Assembly (NCBI GenBank): GCA_028047635.1
Contig: JAOFXR010000008.1
Location: forward strand, 1-64,000
From: Verrucomicrobiales bacterium
GTDB taxonomy: Bacteria; Verrucomicrobiota; Verrucomicrobiia; Verrucomicrobiales; DEV007
Direction: 5' to 3'
DNA length: 64,000 nt
Made by a program: the position numbers and the translations under genes. Below the pieces are notes generated by a model that saw nothing but the letters and a program-made list of their open reading frames with translations, had not been told where the DNA came from and ran no database searches. Every line of letters starts with the position of its first letter. Within the stretch, counting starts at the first letter, position 1. Positions 35,659-44,453 of this stretch are shown piece after piece.

Positions 35659-36933
35659 TTACGCGTCAGCGGGAAGGCGTTCGATATTCGCACCGAGATC
35701 GATGAGTTTGTCATCGATGTGCTCGTAGCCGCGGTCGATGTGGTAAACGCGTGAAATCTCGGTTTCTCCTTTAGCAAGGAGACCGGAGAGGACTAGGGCG
35801 GCGGATGCACGAAGATCACTCGCCATCACGGGAGCGGCGCTCATGCTATCGACGCCGTTAATCACTGCGGTGCCATCGTCGACGTTGATATCGGCTCCCA
35901 TGCGTTTCATTTCTGAAGCATGCATGAAGCGCTGCGGGAAAATAGTGTCTTTCACGACGCTGATGCCGGGAGTGAGAGCGAAAAGGGCACACATCTGAGC
36001 TTGCATGTCGGTCGGGAATCCCGGGTAGGGCTCCGTCGTGATGTTGGCTCCAATCGGTTTATCAGCTTTGGAAATGGAGATCGTTGTCTCTCCTTTTTCG
36101 ATCTCGCAACCGCAGGATTCGAGAACATCAGTGACGGCAGTGAGATGATCAGGATTGACTCGCTTTAGAGTTATTTTGCTCTTCGCCGCCATCGCCCCGG
36201 CAACGAGAAAGGTTCCTGCTTCAATGCGGTCGGGGATCACAGTGTGCTCGACGCCTCCGAGCTCAGCAACGCCCTCAATCGTAATGCAGGAAGTTCCTGC
36301 CCCTGAGATTTTTGCGCCCATTTTGTTGAGCATGTCAGCAAGGTCGACGACTTCAGGTTCGCAGGCGGCTCCGTTAATAATCGTCGTTCCCTGTGCGAGA
36401 ACCGCTGCCATCATGACATTGTCGGTTCCCAGAACAGTTGCGCCGTTTTTACCGCTCATGTCGATCGTGCTTCCCTTAAGGCCATAGCGGGCCTCAAGGT
36501 GAACATTTCCGCCTTCGACATTCGCTTCTGCTCCCAGCCCAGCGAGGCCACGCAGGTGAAGATCAATAGGGCGATCTCCAATCACACAACCACCGGGAAG
36601 AGAGACATCGGCCCGGTTGTGACGTGCCAAAAGTGGCCCCATCACGCAGACGGACGCCCGCATCTTTCGAACTAAATCGTATGGCGCTTCGTGACTGCGA
36701 AGCTTCTCGCATTTGATGATCACCGTTCCGCTGGCGCGTTCTACTTCCGCTCCGAGATTCTGCAGAATCTGAAGCATGTAGTTGGTGTCTGATACATCAG
36801 GAACCCGTCGAATGACGCACTGTTCCTTGGTCAAAAGAGTCGCTGCGAGAATCGGCAGTGAGGCATTTTTGGAACCGCTGATATTAACGCTACCTTCCAG
36901 TTCAGCGCCGCCGTGAACAATGAATTTTTCCAT
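35659..36933 (-). CDS. murA: UDP-N-acetylglucosamine 1-carboxyvinyltransferase
   Basis: First committed enzyme of peptidoglycan synthesis: adds enolpyruvate from PEP to UDP-GlcNAc. The protein has 424 residues. Key residues are Lys22 in NISGSKNASLPIL and the catalytic Cys116 in SLPGGCVIGDRPIDLHL. DRIEAGTFLVAGAMA and EPYPGFPTDMQAQM are also typical. The Cys form is the fosfomycin-sensitive type. It is the last gene of the minus-strand run hprK-HPr-ptsI-MRJP-prmC-murA. Both MurA and enzyme I use PEP, an interesting regulatory pairing. Confidence 0.97.
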   Translation of the reverse strand: MEKFIVHGGAELEGSVNISGSKNASLPILAATLLTKEQCVIRRVPDVSDTNYMLQILQNLGAEVERASGTVIIKCEKLRSHEAPYDLVRKMRASVCVMGPLLARHNRADVSLPGGCVIGDRPIDLHLRGLAGLGAEANVEGGNVHLEARYGLKGSTIDMSGKNGATVLGTDNVMMAAVLAQGTTIINGAACEPEVVDLADMLNKMGAKISGAGTSCITIEGVAELGGVEHTVIPDRIEAGTFLVAGAMAAKSKITLKRVNPDHLTAVTDVLESCGCEIEKGETTISISKADKPIGANITTEPYPGFPTDMQAQMCALFALTPGISVVKDTIFPQRFMHASEMKRMGADINVDDGTAVINGVDSMSAAPVMASDLRASAALVLSGLLAKGETEISRVYHIDRGYEHIDDKLIDLGANIERLPADA

Positions 36934-36983
36934 AAGTTGAGTAGGGAACGGTTTCGAAAAACCGAGTCGTGATGGTAGCAGCT

Positions 36984-37829
36984 TTAGACTGCTTTGGTAG
37001 CAAAAAGAAAACGCTCTATTCCGTTGAGGTCTTTCCTGGTCGTAACTGGTTCAAAAGCATGGTCTTCAGCCTGTTTTTTGAGGGTGTCGTGCTGTTCGAT
37101 CCCATATTCAAGCGCGATTTGTCCGGGGTTCAAGAGGTGCCCTGATGCCGCTTCGAGAAAGCGGGTCATGATCTCCGTTCCCAGCTCTCCGCCATAGAGT
37201 GCGAGGGCGGGGTCGCGTTGGACCTCCCGACTGAGCTCGGTTTGCTCGGAATTCGGAATGTAGGGGAGGTTGGCGACAATGAGATCGAATTGCGAATCGA
37301 TCGCGGAAAAGAGATCACTCTCTACCCATTCAACATTGGAGATTTGGAGCGATACGGCATTCTCTTTCGCAAGAGCGAGCGCGTCGGCTGAAACATCTGA
37401 TAACACGACGTGCGCTCCTTTTTCCGCGAGATGATGCGCGAGTGAAAGCCCAATGACTCCGGACCCGCAGCCAAGATCGAGGATGCGTGCATTCGCCGGC
37501 CATTCTTTTTGGAGAAGCAAATGCACCAGTTCTTCCGTTTCGGGACGGGGGATTAACGCTCGACCATCGACCTGAAACTCAAGTTCACAAAACTCAACGG
37601 TGCCGAGAAGGTGTTGAAGCGGCTCACCTTTACTGCGCCGCTTCGTTAAATCCCTCAACGATACGAGGGCGGGTTCTGTCAACGCCTTGTCAAAGTCGAC
37701 GTAAAGCTGCATCCGATTCACCTTCAGAACATGGGCTATGAGGTGCTCCATGTTCAACCGCGCGTCTTCCACATAATACTTCTCGAGGTATTCAGTTCCC
37801 TTTTTGAGGGTGTCCAGGATTGTCGCCAT
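36984..37829 (-). CDS. prmC: peptide chain release factor glutamine methyltransferase
   Basis: SAM-dependent enzyme methylating the Gln of the GGQ motif in RF1 and RF2. It has an N-terminal helical domain for RF recognition (residues 1-80). In the Rossmann domain the SAM loop DLGCGSGVIG is at 118-127, and the substrate-binding motif reads NLPYIP at 187-192, a known variant of NPPY. The stretch ALIPRPETEELVHLLL at 91-106 is diagnostic. The length of 281 residues is normal. The gene lies between murA and the MRJP gene in one run with short gaps. Confidence 0.95.
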   Translation of the reverse strand: MATILDTLKKGTEYLEKYYVEDARLNMEHLIAHVLKVNRMQLYVDFDKALTEPALVSLRDLTKRRSKGEPLQHLLGTVEFCELEFQVDGRALIPRPETEELVHLLLQKEWPANARILDLGCGSGVIGLSLAHHLAEKGAHVVLSDVSADALALAKENAVSLQISNVEWVESDLFSAIDSQFDLIVANLPYIPNSEQTELSREVQRDPALALYGGELGTEIMTRFLEAASGHLLNPGQIALEYGIEQHDTLKKQAEDHAFEPVTTRKDLNGIERFLFATKAV

Positions 37830-37846
37830 ATAGCTGTTGCACGAGG

Positions 37847-39118
37847 CTAGAAGGGAAACCTGCTCGACGGACGTGGACGTGCCCGGAAGATGGAAAAGGG
37901 AGGAGTCGTGACATCTTTGCCACTGTTGAAGAATCCAGTGCGGTGGAGCTGACTGCTGAAAAAGTGAAGCTGGCCGTCAGGCCCGATGAGAAGACCACCC
38001 GGCCAGGTAATTCTAGGATCCTGAATGTGGAGCCGGAGGTTTAGATAATCATCATCAGGAGAGACATAATCAATCGCCCCGCGGGAAATATCCCCGAAGT
38101 AAATCCGCCCCTTGGAGTCGATTACAAGGCTATCACAGACGGGTTTAGGAGAGACTCCCAGGACTTGGCTCTGCAAGACCTGGGGTTGGATATCGGGGCG
38201 ACGAAGAAGCTCCGTTTTGATTTTAAAAAGCGAAGAACCGTTTCTCGGTCCATAATAAAGCCAGTCACCTTTGCGATCAATGGCGAGAGGGCTTACGCCG
38301 GTGAGAGGGGTTGCCACCGCACCGTCCGGTCTGCGAACCTCAACCGAGCCGCCATCAATTTCAAGATTGATAGATTGATCCATTTGAACCGAGCGGTGCC
38401 CTTCGAGAACGCGTCGTGTTAGTCCTGTTTCAATATCGACGACGATGATCGCTGAAGTGTGGCCGTCGGATGGGTCTGAGATGTAGATAAACGGGGCGAC
38501 GGGGTCAAGAACGAGATTTTTGAGAAAGGATCGGGGGGAGAGCGCTTGCTGGTTGATCGGAATGACACGGTGAATGGCTTCCTTCTTTGTATTCCAGGCA
38601 ACCAGTTTAGGCATCGTCCCGGTACGTCTACCATTGTCGAGCATCCAGACGACTCCACGGGAATCCGAAGCGAGTCCAAGAACCGAGTCTAAAATAACAG
38701 GGGAACCGGAACCGGGGGTATTCATTTCCTCGTTGGGAAAAGGCACCCAGTTGTCATCTTTGTCTCTTCTTACGACTCGATAGTGGAAGTGGAAGAATTG
38801 GTGGCACGAGACAATGTAATCACCTGAAACGGTCATGCACATGCCGCCGGGGCCGCTGGGAGCCTGAGCTCTTTCTTCGAGTTCATCGCCACGGTCTTTT
38901 TTACCCCATGAGGGAACCTTTGGCAGTTTGAAATCAGGAGCAGGGGATCGTTGCGTAAAAAGCAGCACAGAGACGCCGATAGAAAATAGGACAAAAGATC
39001 TCCCTGCCTTCCCGAACGGGGAAGGAGCATTTTTTGAGGAAGGCCGGAGCTGCATGGGGAGGAGCGAAAGTATTTTTAGTTGGGAAAGCAATTTCGTCAA
39101 TCTTAGAACGCGCATCAA
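37847..39118 (-). CDS. major royal jelly protein/Yellow-family beta-propeller
   Basis: The 423-residue protein begins with a basic N-terminus and one hydrophobic segment (SFVLFSIGVSVLLFTQRSPA, about 41-60), a signal or anchor. The remainder matches the MRJP/Yellow family: GLASDSRGVVWMLDNGRR, FIYISDPSDG, IIVVDIETGLTRRVLEGHRS, GDWLYYGPRNGSSLFKI and GRIYFGDISRGAIDYVSPD. Bacterial members are six-bladed propellers of unknown activity, some related to lactonases. It lies between ptsI and prmC with gaps of only 7 and 17 bases, an odd place for an exported protein. Confidence 0.88.
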   Translation of the reverse strand: MMRVLRLTKLLSQLKILSLLPMQLRPSSKNAPSPFGKAGRSFVLFSIGVSVLLFTQRSPAPDFKLPKVPSWGKKDRGDELEERAQAPSGPGGMCMTVSGDYIVSCHQFFHFHYRVVRRDKDDNWVPFPNEEMNTPGSGSPVILDSVLGLASDSRGVVWMLDNGRRTGTMPKLVAWNTKKEAIHRVIPINQQALSPRSFLKNLVLDPVAPFIYISDPSDGHTSAIIVVDIETGLTRRVLEGHRSVQMDQSINLEIDGGSVEVRRPDGAVATPLTGVSPLAIDRKGDWLYYGPRNGSSLFKIKTELLRRPDIQPQVLQSQVLGVSPKPVCDSLVIDSKGRIYFGDISRGAIDYVSPDDDYLNLRLHIQDPRITWPGGLLIGPDGQLHFFSSQLHRTGFFNSGKDVTTPPFSIFRARPRPSSRFPF

Positions 39119-39125
39119 AACTACT

Positions 39126-40898
39126 TCAGATTAAGAATTCGGGGTAAAATTCTTTGGCAAAATTGATGCAGTGTCGTTCGATCTCGCCGGCAGTTCCGTG
39201 GGCGCGTAATTCTTCAACGAGCTTGCCGCAACTCTCAGAATCAAGCTTCGAAATTGCATGGCGAATTTTGAGAAGTTGGGCGGAACCCACCGACAATTCG
39301 TCGACGCCGAGACCTACCCAGATCGGAGTCATTCTCAGATCACTGGCTGCCTCGCCGCATATGCCACACCAGATATTGTTCCGGTGCGCCGCTTCCACGG
39401 TTTCACGTATGAGCGCGATCACAGCAGGGTGAGTCGGTTGGTAAAGCCCTGCAACGCGATCATTTACCCTGTCGACTGCGGTGGTGTACTGGATGAGGTC
39501 GTTGGTCCCAATACTAAGAAAATCAACTTCGCGCGCGATGTGGTCGGCGATCATGACGGCGCTCGGAATCTCAATCATGGCTCCGACTTCGATCTCTTCG
39601 TCGAAGGGTATGCCCTGGTCGCGAAGCTCGGTTTTAGCCGCCTCGAGATGCTGCTTGGAACGTTGAACTTCTTCGAGCGTAGAAATGAACGGGAACATGA
39701 CCCTAACCTTACCAACAGCACTTGCCTTCAGGATGGATCTCAGTTGAATTCTGAAATCAGCAGGACGGTCGAGGCTTAGTCGGATCCCTCTCCAGCCAAG
39801 GAATGGATTCGGCTCAGGCACCGTATAGAGCTCGGGACACATTTTATCCCCTCCAATATCGAGTGTTCGAATAATTACGCCATGGGGGGCGGTTGCTTCA
39901 GCCACTTCCCGGTAGTTCGCGGTTTGATTCTCTTCGCTGCGAAGCTCCTGATTGCTCAGGTAGAAAAATTCGGTTCGATAGAGGCCAATTCCTTCAGCCC
40001 CTTGGTCGGCGACACTGGAAAGCTCCTGCAGGAACTCGATGTTAGCGGAGAGGGTAATAGTAACACCGTCCGACGTTTCGGTGGGCGCATCCTTGATATT
40101 ATCGAGCCCCGAGACGACTAGCTTTTCCTTTTCGGCGAGCGCTTTGTAATCGGCAAGGGTTTCCGGCGAAGGATTCAAAATGACGAGACCATGATGGCCA
40201 TCCACTATTGCCGTATCACCGGTCGAACAACCTTCCGGAATCTTGTGAATCGCCACTACCGCGGCGATGTTCAGCGATCTCGCCATGATTGCTGTATGAG
40301 AGGTTTGACTTCCCGCCTCAGTGGCGAATCCACGAACCTTGGAGCGATCCATACTCACCGTATCCGAAGGCGTAAGGTCATGAGAGAGAACAATATTGGT
40401 TTGCGCGTTCAGTTGCCCGGGCACCGCACCGTGAGTGGTTCTTCTTAAATTGCCAAGGACACGCTTCGCGACATCTTCAATATCGACCGCCCGCTCGCGA
40501 AGATAGGGGTCGGCGATCTTGCGCAGGGAATCGATATATCGTTTCACCACCGAAAAGTAAGCCCAGTCGATTGTTTTAAGCTCCGACTCAGTAATCTTCT
40601 GCACTTCTTTGAGGACGGTTGCATCTTCAAGGAGCAACAAATGGGCGTCGAAAATAGCGGCGCTGTTCTCAGCATCTTCGGAAATGATCTCCTTTTGGAG
40701 TTCTGAGATTTGTTCGCGTGTCGCAACGAGTGCCAGAGAGAGGCGATTAATCTCGCTCTCCACTTCAGACCTCTCGATAGAAGCTTCTTCAGGCTCCTCT
40801 AAAGCGGTGCTGAGAATTTCAACGAGGCCCCAAGAAATCCCCGGTGAAACACCGATACCTTGGATTCGCGTCTCGGGTTTCGATGCAGCGGAAGTCAT
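39126..40898 (-). CDS. ptsI: phosphoenolpyruvate-protein phosphotransferase (enzyme I)
   Basis: Takes phosphate from PEP and passes it to HPr. Start at ATG 40898 (MTSAASKPETRIQG), 590 residues. The phospho-accepting His201 lies in EAGSQTSHTAIMARSLN; the usual GGRTSH is GSQTSH here. The C-terminal PEP-binding barrel has GIGLYRTEFFYLS, RTLDIGGDK, NPFLGWRGIRLSLD, EVGAMIEIPSAVM, FLSIGTNDLIQYT and the Cys-containing WCGICGEAASD. No N-terminal GAF domain is present, so it is the sugar-type rather than the PtsP type. HPr and HprK lie directly upstream; no EII gene is in the window. Confidence 0.95.
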   Translation of the reverse strand: MTSAASKPETRIQGIGVSPGISWGLVEILSTALEEPEEASIERSEVESEINRLSLALVATREQISELQKEIISEDAENSAAIFDAHLLLLEDATVLKEVQKITESELKTIDWAYFSVVKRYIDSLRKIADPYLRERAVDIEDVAKRVLGNLRRTTHGAVPGQLNAQTNIVLSHDLTPSDTVSMDRSKVRGFATEAGSQTSHTAIMARSLNIAAVVAIHKIPEGCSTGDTAIVDGHHGLVILNPSPETLADYKALAEKEKLVVSGLDNIKDAPTETSDGVTITLSANIEFLQELSSVADQGAEGIGLYRTEFFYLSNQELRSEENQTANYREVAEATAPHGVIIRTLDIGGDKMCPELYTVPEPNPFLGWRGIRLSLDRPADFRIQLRSILKASAVGKVRVMFPFISTLEEVQRSKQHLEAAKTELRDQGIPFDEEIEVGAMIEIPSAVMIADHIAREVDFLSIGTNDLIQYTTAVDRVNDRVAGLYQPTHPAVIALIRETVEAAHRNNIWCGICGEAASDLRMTPIWVGLGVDELSVGSAQLLKIRHAISKLDSESCGKLVEELRAHGTAGEIERHCINFAKEFYPEFLI

Positions 40899-40992
40899 TA
40901 ACAACGACCCCAATACGTTTCGGGATCGGAAAAATTATAGATTTCGAAAGGAAAACTAATCCTTCGTCGAAATCTGAGGAAGATCAACCTTC

Positions 40993-41253
40993 TCACTCAA
41001 ATCCGGCATTCACGAGCGCGGAAATCTGCGCGAGGGCGTCGTCTTCCTGTTCGCCTTCAGTGGTGACCGTGATAACGGAACCGTGAGCAGCCGCGAGCAT
41101 CATTAAGCCCATGATACTTTTGCCATTGATCTCCTCGTCGTCCTTCTCAACCCATATTTCACAGGGGAAAGAGCTCGCGAGCTTGACGAACTTAGCCGCA
41201 GGGCGGGCATGGAGCCCATCCTCGTTGGGGATAGTGAGTTCGCAAGTTGGCAT
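40993..41253 (-). CDS. phosphocarrier protein HPr
   Basis: 86 residues. His15 in GLHARPAAKFV is the site phosphorylated by enzyme I, and Ser46 in GKSIMGLMML is the site for HprK; both are at the classical positions. The three helices and four strands expected of HPr can be followed along the sequence. It lies between hprK and ptsI, which makes phosphorylation at both sites likely. The role is probably regulatory, given that no sugar permease accompanies it. Confidence 0.95.
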   Translation of the reverse strand: MPTCELTIPNEDGLHARPAAKFVKLASSFPCEIWVEKDDEEINGKSIMGLMMLAAAHGSVITVTTEGEQEDDALAQISALVNAGFE

Positions 41254-41286
41254 AAAGGACGGTATCTAAATGGGCTGACCTTTGTT

Positions 41287-42261
41287 CTAGACGATCGATT
41301 TACGTTCGTCTCTCATTTTTTTCAATAACTTCTTATTGAACTCGACGGCGGAATCATGGCCCAGTGATTTTAACTTCTGATCAAGTGCCGCGACTTCGAT
41401 GAGTTGTGCCATGTCGCGGCCGGCTGCTACGGGCAGCTCGATATGAGGCACTTTGAGACCGAGAAGGTCGACGGTATTACGATCCAACCCGGTTCGCTCC
41501 ATATCATTAAAACTTTCATCCCGAACGAGTTTTACAACCATATCGAGTCGTTTTTCGGTTCGAAAAGTTCCCACACCGAAGAGAGCGGCGACGTTGATGA
41601 TACCAAGACCTCTCACTTCCATGTGGCTGCGACCCAGCTCCGGTGCCGTCGCAATCAGCTCGCGATCTTCGATGTTGCGGACCTGCACCATATCGTCAGC
41701 GACGAGGCTGGCTCCGCGGCGAAGCAGGGCAAGAACGGTCTCGCTCTTTCCTGTTCCGCTGTCCCCTTTGATCAGGATTCCAATGCCCATCACATCAACC
41801 ATACAGCCATGTTGGGAAATGGACGGAGCGAATTCCCAGTCCAGGCGCACGGTGGCGGCATTGATGAAGTTCATCGTCACGAGAGAGGTTTGAAAGACGG
41901 AAATGCCGGCGTCGTTGGCGATTTTTAGGAGATTTTCAGGTAGCTCGAGTCCTCGACTGATGACGAGGCAGGGGATCGCCTGACTGCAGAGATCGGTAAA
42001 TCGCTTGGCGGCATTCTCTGTGCTGAGGTGCTCAAGGTAGGAGAATTCAGCGAGACCGATGGCCTGGATTCGGTGGAGCGCGAAATACTGATAGAATCCC
42101 GTGAGGGCAAGGCCCGGACGGTTAATCGTTGGTTCCAGGATTTTACGGTCGAATCCGACTTCCGAACCGATGAGAGTCATCGTCAGGTCATCGGCATGAT
42201 GTTCGTAAAAATCTCCGACGCGCAGGAACTCGGGGGTGATGACTTTGTTTTTTCTGGGCAT
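41287..42261 (-). CDS. hprK: HPr kinase/phosphorylase
   Basis: Phosphorylates and dephosphorylates Ser46 of HPr in response to energy state. The protein has 324 residues with the N-terminal HprK domain and a C-terminal P-loop kinase domain: ISQHGCMVDVMGIGILIKGD, Walker A GDSGTGKSE at 166-174, LVADDMVQ, and the HprK signature MEVRGLGIINVAALFG followed by PVAAGRDMAQLIEVAA. It is the first gene of the run to murA. The gap to HPr is 33 bases. Confidence 0.95.
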   Translation of the reverse strand: MPRKNKVITPEFLRVGDFYEHHADDLTMTLIGSEVGFDRKILEPTINRPGLALTGFYQYFALHRIQAIGLAEFSYLEHLSTENAAKRFTDLCSQAIPCLVISRGLELPENLLKIANDAGISVFQTSLVTMNFINAATVRLDWEFAPSISQHGCMVDVMGIGILIKGDSGTGKSETVLALLRRGASLVADDMVQVRNIEDRELIATAPELGRSHMEVRGLGIINVAALFGVGTFRTEKRLDMVVKLVRDESFNDMERTGLDRNTVDLLGLKVPHIELPVAAGRDMAQLIEVAALDQKLKSLGHDSAVEFNKKLLKKMRDERKSIV

Positions 42262-42575
42262 GGAACTGGGAAATCCAGAGTATCAGATAATATCGGAACA
42301 AGGGCGAACAAAAAAGTGAGATTGCTCGCGCTTTCGTCTTCTTTGCTCTCTCTATAGGTGAGCAAAAGGGCCGGGTTCCAGCGTTGCCAGTGCGGTCCAC
42401 ACCAAGCGGTGAGGAAGAAGGAGGAGTTTTGTATCTGTTTTGTCCTTCCTCTTACCTCCTTAAGCCGGCTTGGTGACGCAATCAGGGAAAGGCTGGCGTT
42501 GAGTAATCGTATAGATTATTCTCGACAAGATCAGTGAGGCCATGAAAGGCTTCCGCCACTTTAATTCTTAGAAAA
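42262..42575. other. intergenic region, divergent promoters
   Basis: 314 bases between hprK (minus) and the alpha/beta hydrolase gene (plus). It must hold promoters for both. The main visible structure is the hairpin at 42400-42475, described separately. I see no convincing frame or tRNA. Confidence 0.5.
42400..42475. promoter_or_regulatory. long imperfect hairpin
   Basis: CACCAAGC (42400-42407) and GCTTGGTG (42468-42475) are perfect complements. Between them AAGGAGG (about 42419-42425) can pair with CCTCCTT (42455-42461), and AGGAAG with CTTCCT. A purine-rich strand faces a pyrimidine-rich strand. It may be a leader structure or small RNA; no T-run marks it as a terminator. Confidence 0.4.
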
Positions 42576-43379
42576 ATGCCATACGTCGAATCAAACGGAA
42601 TCCAAATGTACTATGAAGAGCAGGGAAGTGGAGACCCTCTCATCATGATTATGGGAATCACTGCTAACGGAGCGGTCTGGGAGGCTCATGCAGCCGACTG
42701 GAGCGAGAAGTTCCGCTGCATCATGCCTGACAACCGGGGCGTTGGTCTCAGTGATAAGCCAGCGGGGGATTACTCCAGCGAAATGATGGCCGATGACTAT
42801 GCAGGGCTCATGGATGGACTGGGAATCGAGAAAGCGCGTATTGTTGGCGTTTCGATGGGATCGATCATCGCCCAACAACTTTGCCTCAAGCATCCTGAGA
42901 AAGTCCAGAGCGCCGTTTTGATGTGCCCCTGGTCTGAGTGCGATCGCTACGCGAAGTCGACTTTCGAGCACATGAAGGTATGCAAAGCACATCTCGACAA
43001 TAAGCAGTTTCTCGAGTGGATCCAATTGCTGATTTTTACCAAGCCATTCTGGGACAATGACGAGGCGTATGAAGGACTGGTTTCCGGTCGTGATGACTTT
43101 AATGCGAATCCCACCCCTCAGCCCCTGCATGGATTGAAAGGGCAGGCCGCCGCCTGTATCAATCACAATGTCACTGATCAGCTGGGTAATATTTCAGCTC
43201 CCTGTCTCGTCATTTCCGGCAAGGATGATATCTTCACTCCTCTTTGGATGGGTGAGCAGGTTTCTGCTGGAATCCCGAATTGCGATTCCCATTTTTACGA
43301 TGGCGCCGGTCATGCTTTCCACTGGGAAGTGATGGATGATTTCAATCCACGCGTCCGCGAGTGGCTCCTGTCCCATTAA
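42576..43379 (+). CDS. alpha/beta hydrolase
   Basis: Cytoplasmic alpha/beta hydrolase fold of 267 residues without signal peptide. The nucleophile elbow is GVSMGS with Ser93, the acid is in SGKDDIFTP near residue 215, and His is in GAGHAFHWE near residue 246. The oxyanion region is IMIMGITANG. The cap (about residues 120-185) is short and rich in aromatic residues. It resembles the broad group of carboxylesterases, lactonases and haloperoxidase-like hydrolases, so the substrate is open. The isomerase gene follows after 69 bases. Confidence 0.88.
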   Translation: MPYVESNGIQMYYEEQGSGDPLIMIMGITANGAVWEAHAADWSEKFRCIMPDNRGVGLSDKPAGDYSSEMMADDYAGLMDGLGIEKARIVGVSMGSIIAQQLCLKHPEKVQSAVLMCPWSECDRYAKSTFEHMKVCKAHLDNKQFLEWIQLLIFTKPFWDNDEAYEGLVSGRDDFNANPTPQPLHGLKGQAAACINHNVTDQLGNISAPCLVISGKDDIFTPLWMGEQVSAGIPNCDSHFYDGAGHAFHWEVMDDFNPRVREWLLSH

Positions 43380-43448
43380 TCGTAAAATTTTCTAATCCGA
43401 TACTCCCAATTCCTTTACTTTTTCACCACTAATCGTTTTAATAATACT

Positions 43449-44312
43449 ATGTCGAAAATCAAATTTGGATCCGAAGTTTACACCTGGTTTATGCAGGACA
43501 CCGGCAAGGGCTATGACAACAAGCTCGGCCACATGATCAAAGTCGCTGGAGAAGCGGGCTTTCAGGGAATTGAGCCGATGGTGCTCCAAATTTCTGAAAG
43601 TGCTCTAGGTTGCAGCAAATACTGGCTTGGAGATTATTGCGACCCCAGCTTGTTGAAGGACACTCTTCAGGAGCACAACGTCGAGTTGGCCGGTCTAGCG
43701 CTTATTTGCGCGTGGGACAATGAAGAGGAGACTCCCGAGGAGCGAGAGGCTGCCGATTTCACGATCGATTTGCTCAGTCATTTCCCCGGCGCGATGCTTG
43801 GAACTGTGACTCTCCCGAGTGGCCGTAAGAACGACCTCCAAAAGCGTCGTCTTAATATTGCCCGCAACATCAACCGCGTCTCGCAGCGTGGAACCGATGC
43901 TGGCCTTGTTTGCTCTTATCACCCCAACAGTCCTCCTGATTCACTGGTTAGAACCCAGTATGACTACGATGTTGTGCTCAGTTCCCTCGACCCTTCTGTA
44001 ACCGGTTGGACACCTGACGTGGGCCATATCATTCGTGGTGGCATGGATGTGATCGAGACCTTGAATAAGTGGCAGCACCTCGTGAATCACATTCACTACA
44101 AGGATTACTCGGGCAACGGACCTGAGCCATGGGCTCAAATGGGGACCGGAAAGCTCGATTTCCACAAGATCACTGAGTGGCTCACGATGCGTGACTACGA
44201 GGGGTGGATTATTTGCGAAGACGAAGCACACAAGGCGGTGGAAAACCCGGATGGTGTCACGATGCAAAATGGCGAGTGGTGCCGTGAGAATCTGCTGCCG
44301 CTCGTTGATTAG
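43449..44312 (+). CDS. sugar phosphate isomerase/epimerase family TIM barrel
   Basis: Xylose-isomerase-like TIM barrel (AP endonuclease 2 superfamily), 287 residues. It shows KFGSEVYTWFM at the start, KVAGEAGFQGIEPMVLQ, LVCSYHPNSPPDSL, TGWTPDVGHIIRGGMD and HIHYKDYSGNG, with a C-terminal IICEDEA. Glu, Asp and His at the barrel mouth are the expected metal ligands. Members epimerise ketoses or dehydrate inosose (IolE). It lacks an export signal. Together with the hydrolase before it, it may form a small catabolic unit ending at a strong hairpin. Confidence 0.87.
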   Translation: MSKIKFGSEVYTWFMQDTGKGYDNKLGHMIKVAGEAGFQGIEPMVLQISESALGCSKYWLGDYCDPSLLKDTLQEHNVELAGLALICAWDNEEETPEEREAADFTIDLLSHFPGAMLGTVTLPSGRKNDLQKRRLNIARNINRVSQRGTDAGLVCSYHPNSPPDSLVRTQYDYDVVLSSLDPSVTGWTPDVGHIIRGGMDVIETLNKWQHLVNHIHYKDYSGNGPEPWAQMGTGKLDFHKITEWLTMRDYEGWIICEDEAHKAVENPDGVTMQNGEWCRENLLPLVD

Positions 44313-44349
44313 TTGGCGGCGATAACCATTTCATAATCTCTATGGAGTA

Positions 44350-44380
44350 AACAGGGTTAGGTGATTCACCTAACCCTGTT
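44350..44380 (+). terminator. 15-base perfect stem-loop after the isomerase gene
   Basis: AACAGGGTTAGGTGA (44350-44364), one T, then TCACCTAACCCTGTT (44366-44380): a perfect inverted repeat. In RNA it would form a 12-base stem with a 7-base loop. The T-rich stretch after it is interrupted (GTTTAGGTCTATTGTTTG), so it is a probable terminator rather than a textbook one. The palindrome could also bind a protein dimer. Confidence 0.55.
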
Positions 44381-44453
44381 AGGTTTAGGTCTATTGTTTG
44401 TGAACCTCTATTCGTATTGATGGTGGCGCGAACTTGTCTCATTTTTTTCTTCC

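Noticed and set aside
35279-35728. Plus-strand frame of 149 codons spanning the photolyase end and murA end
   Set aside because: Overlaps two real genes on both sides and lacks similarity to anything I know.
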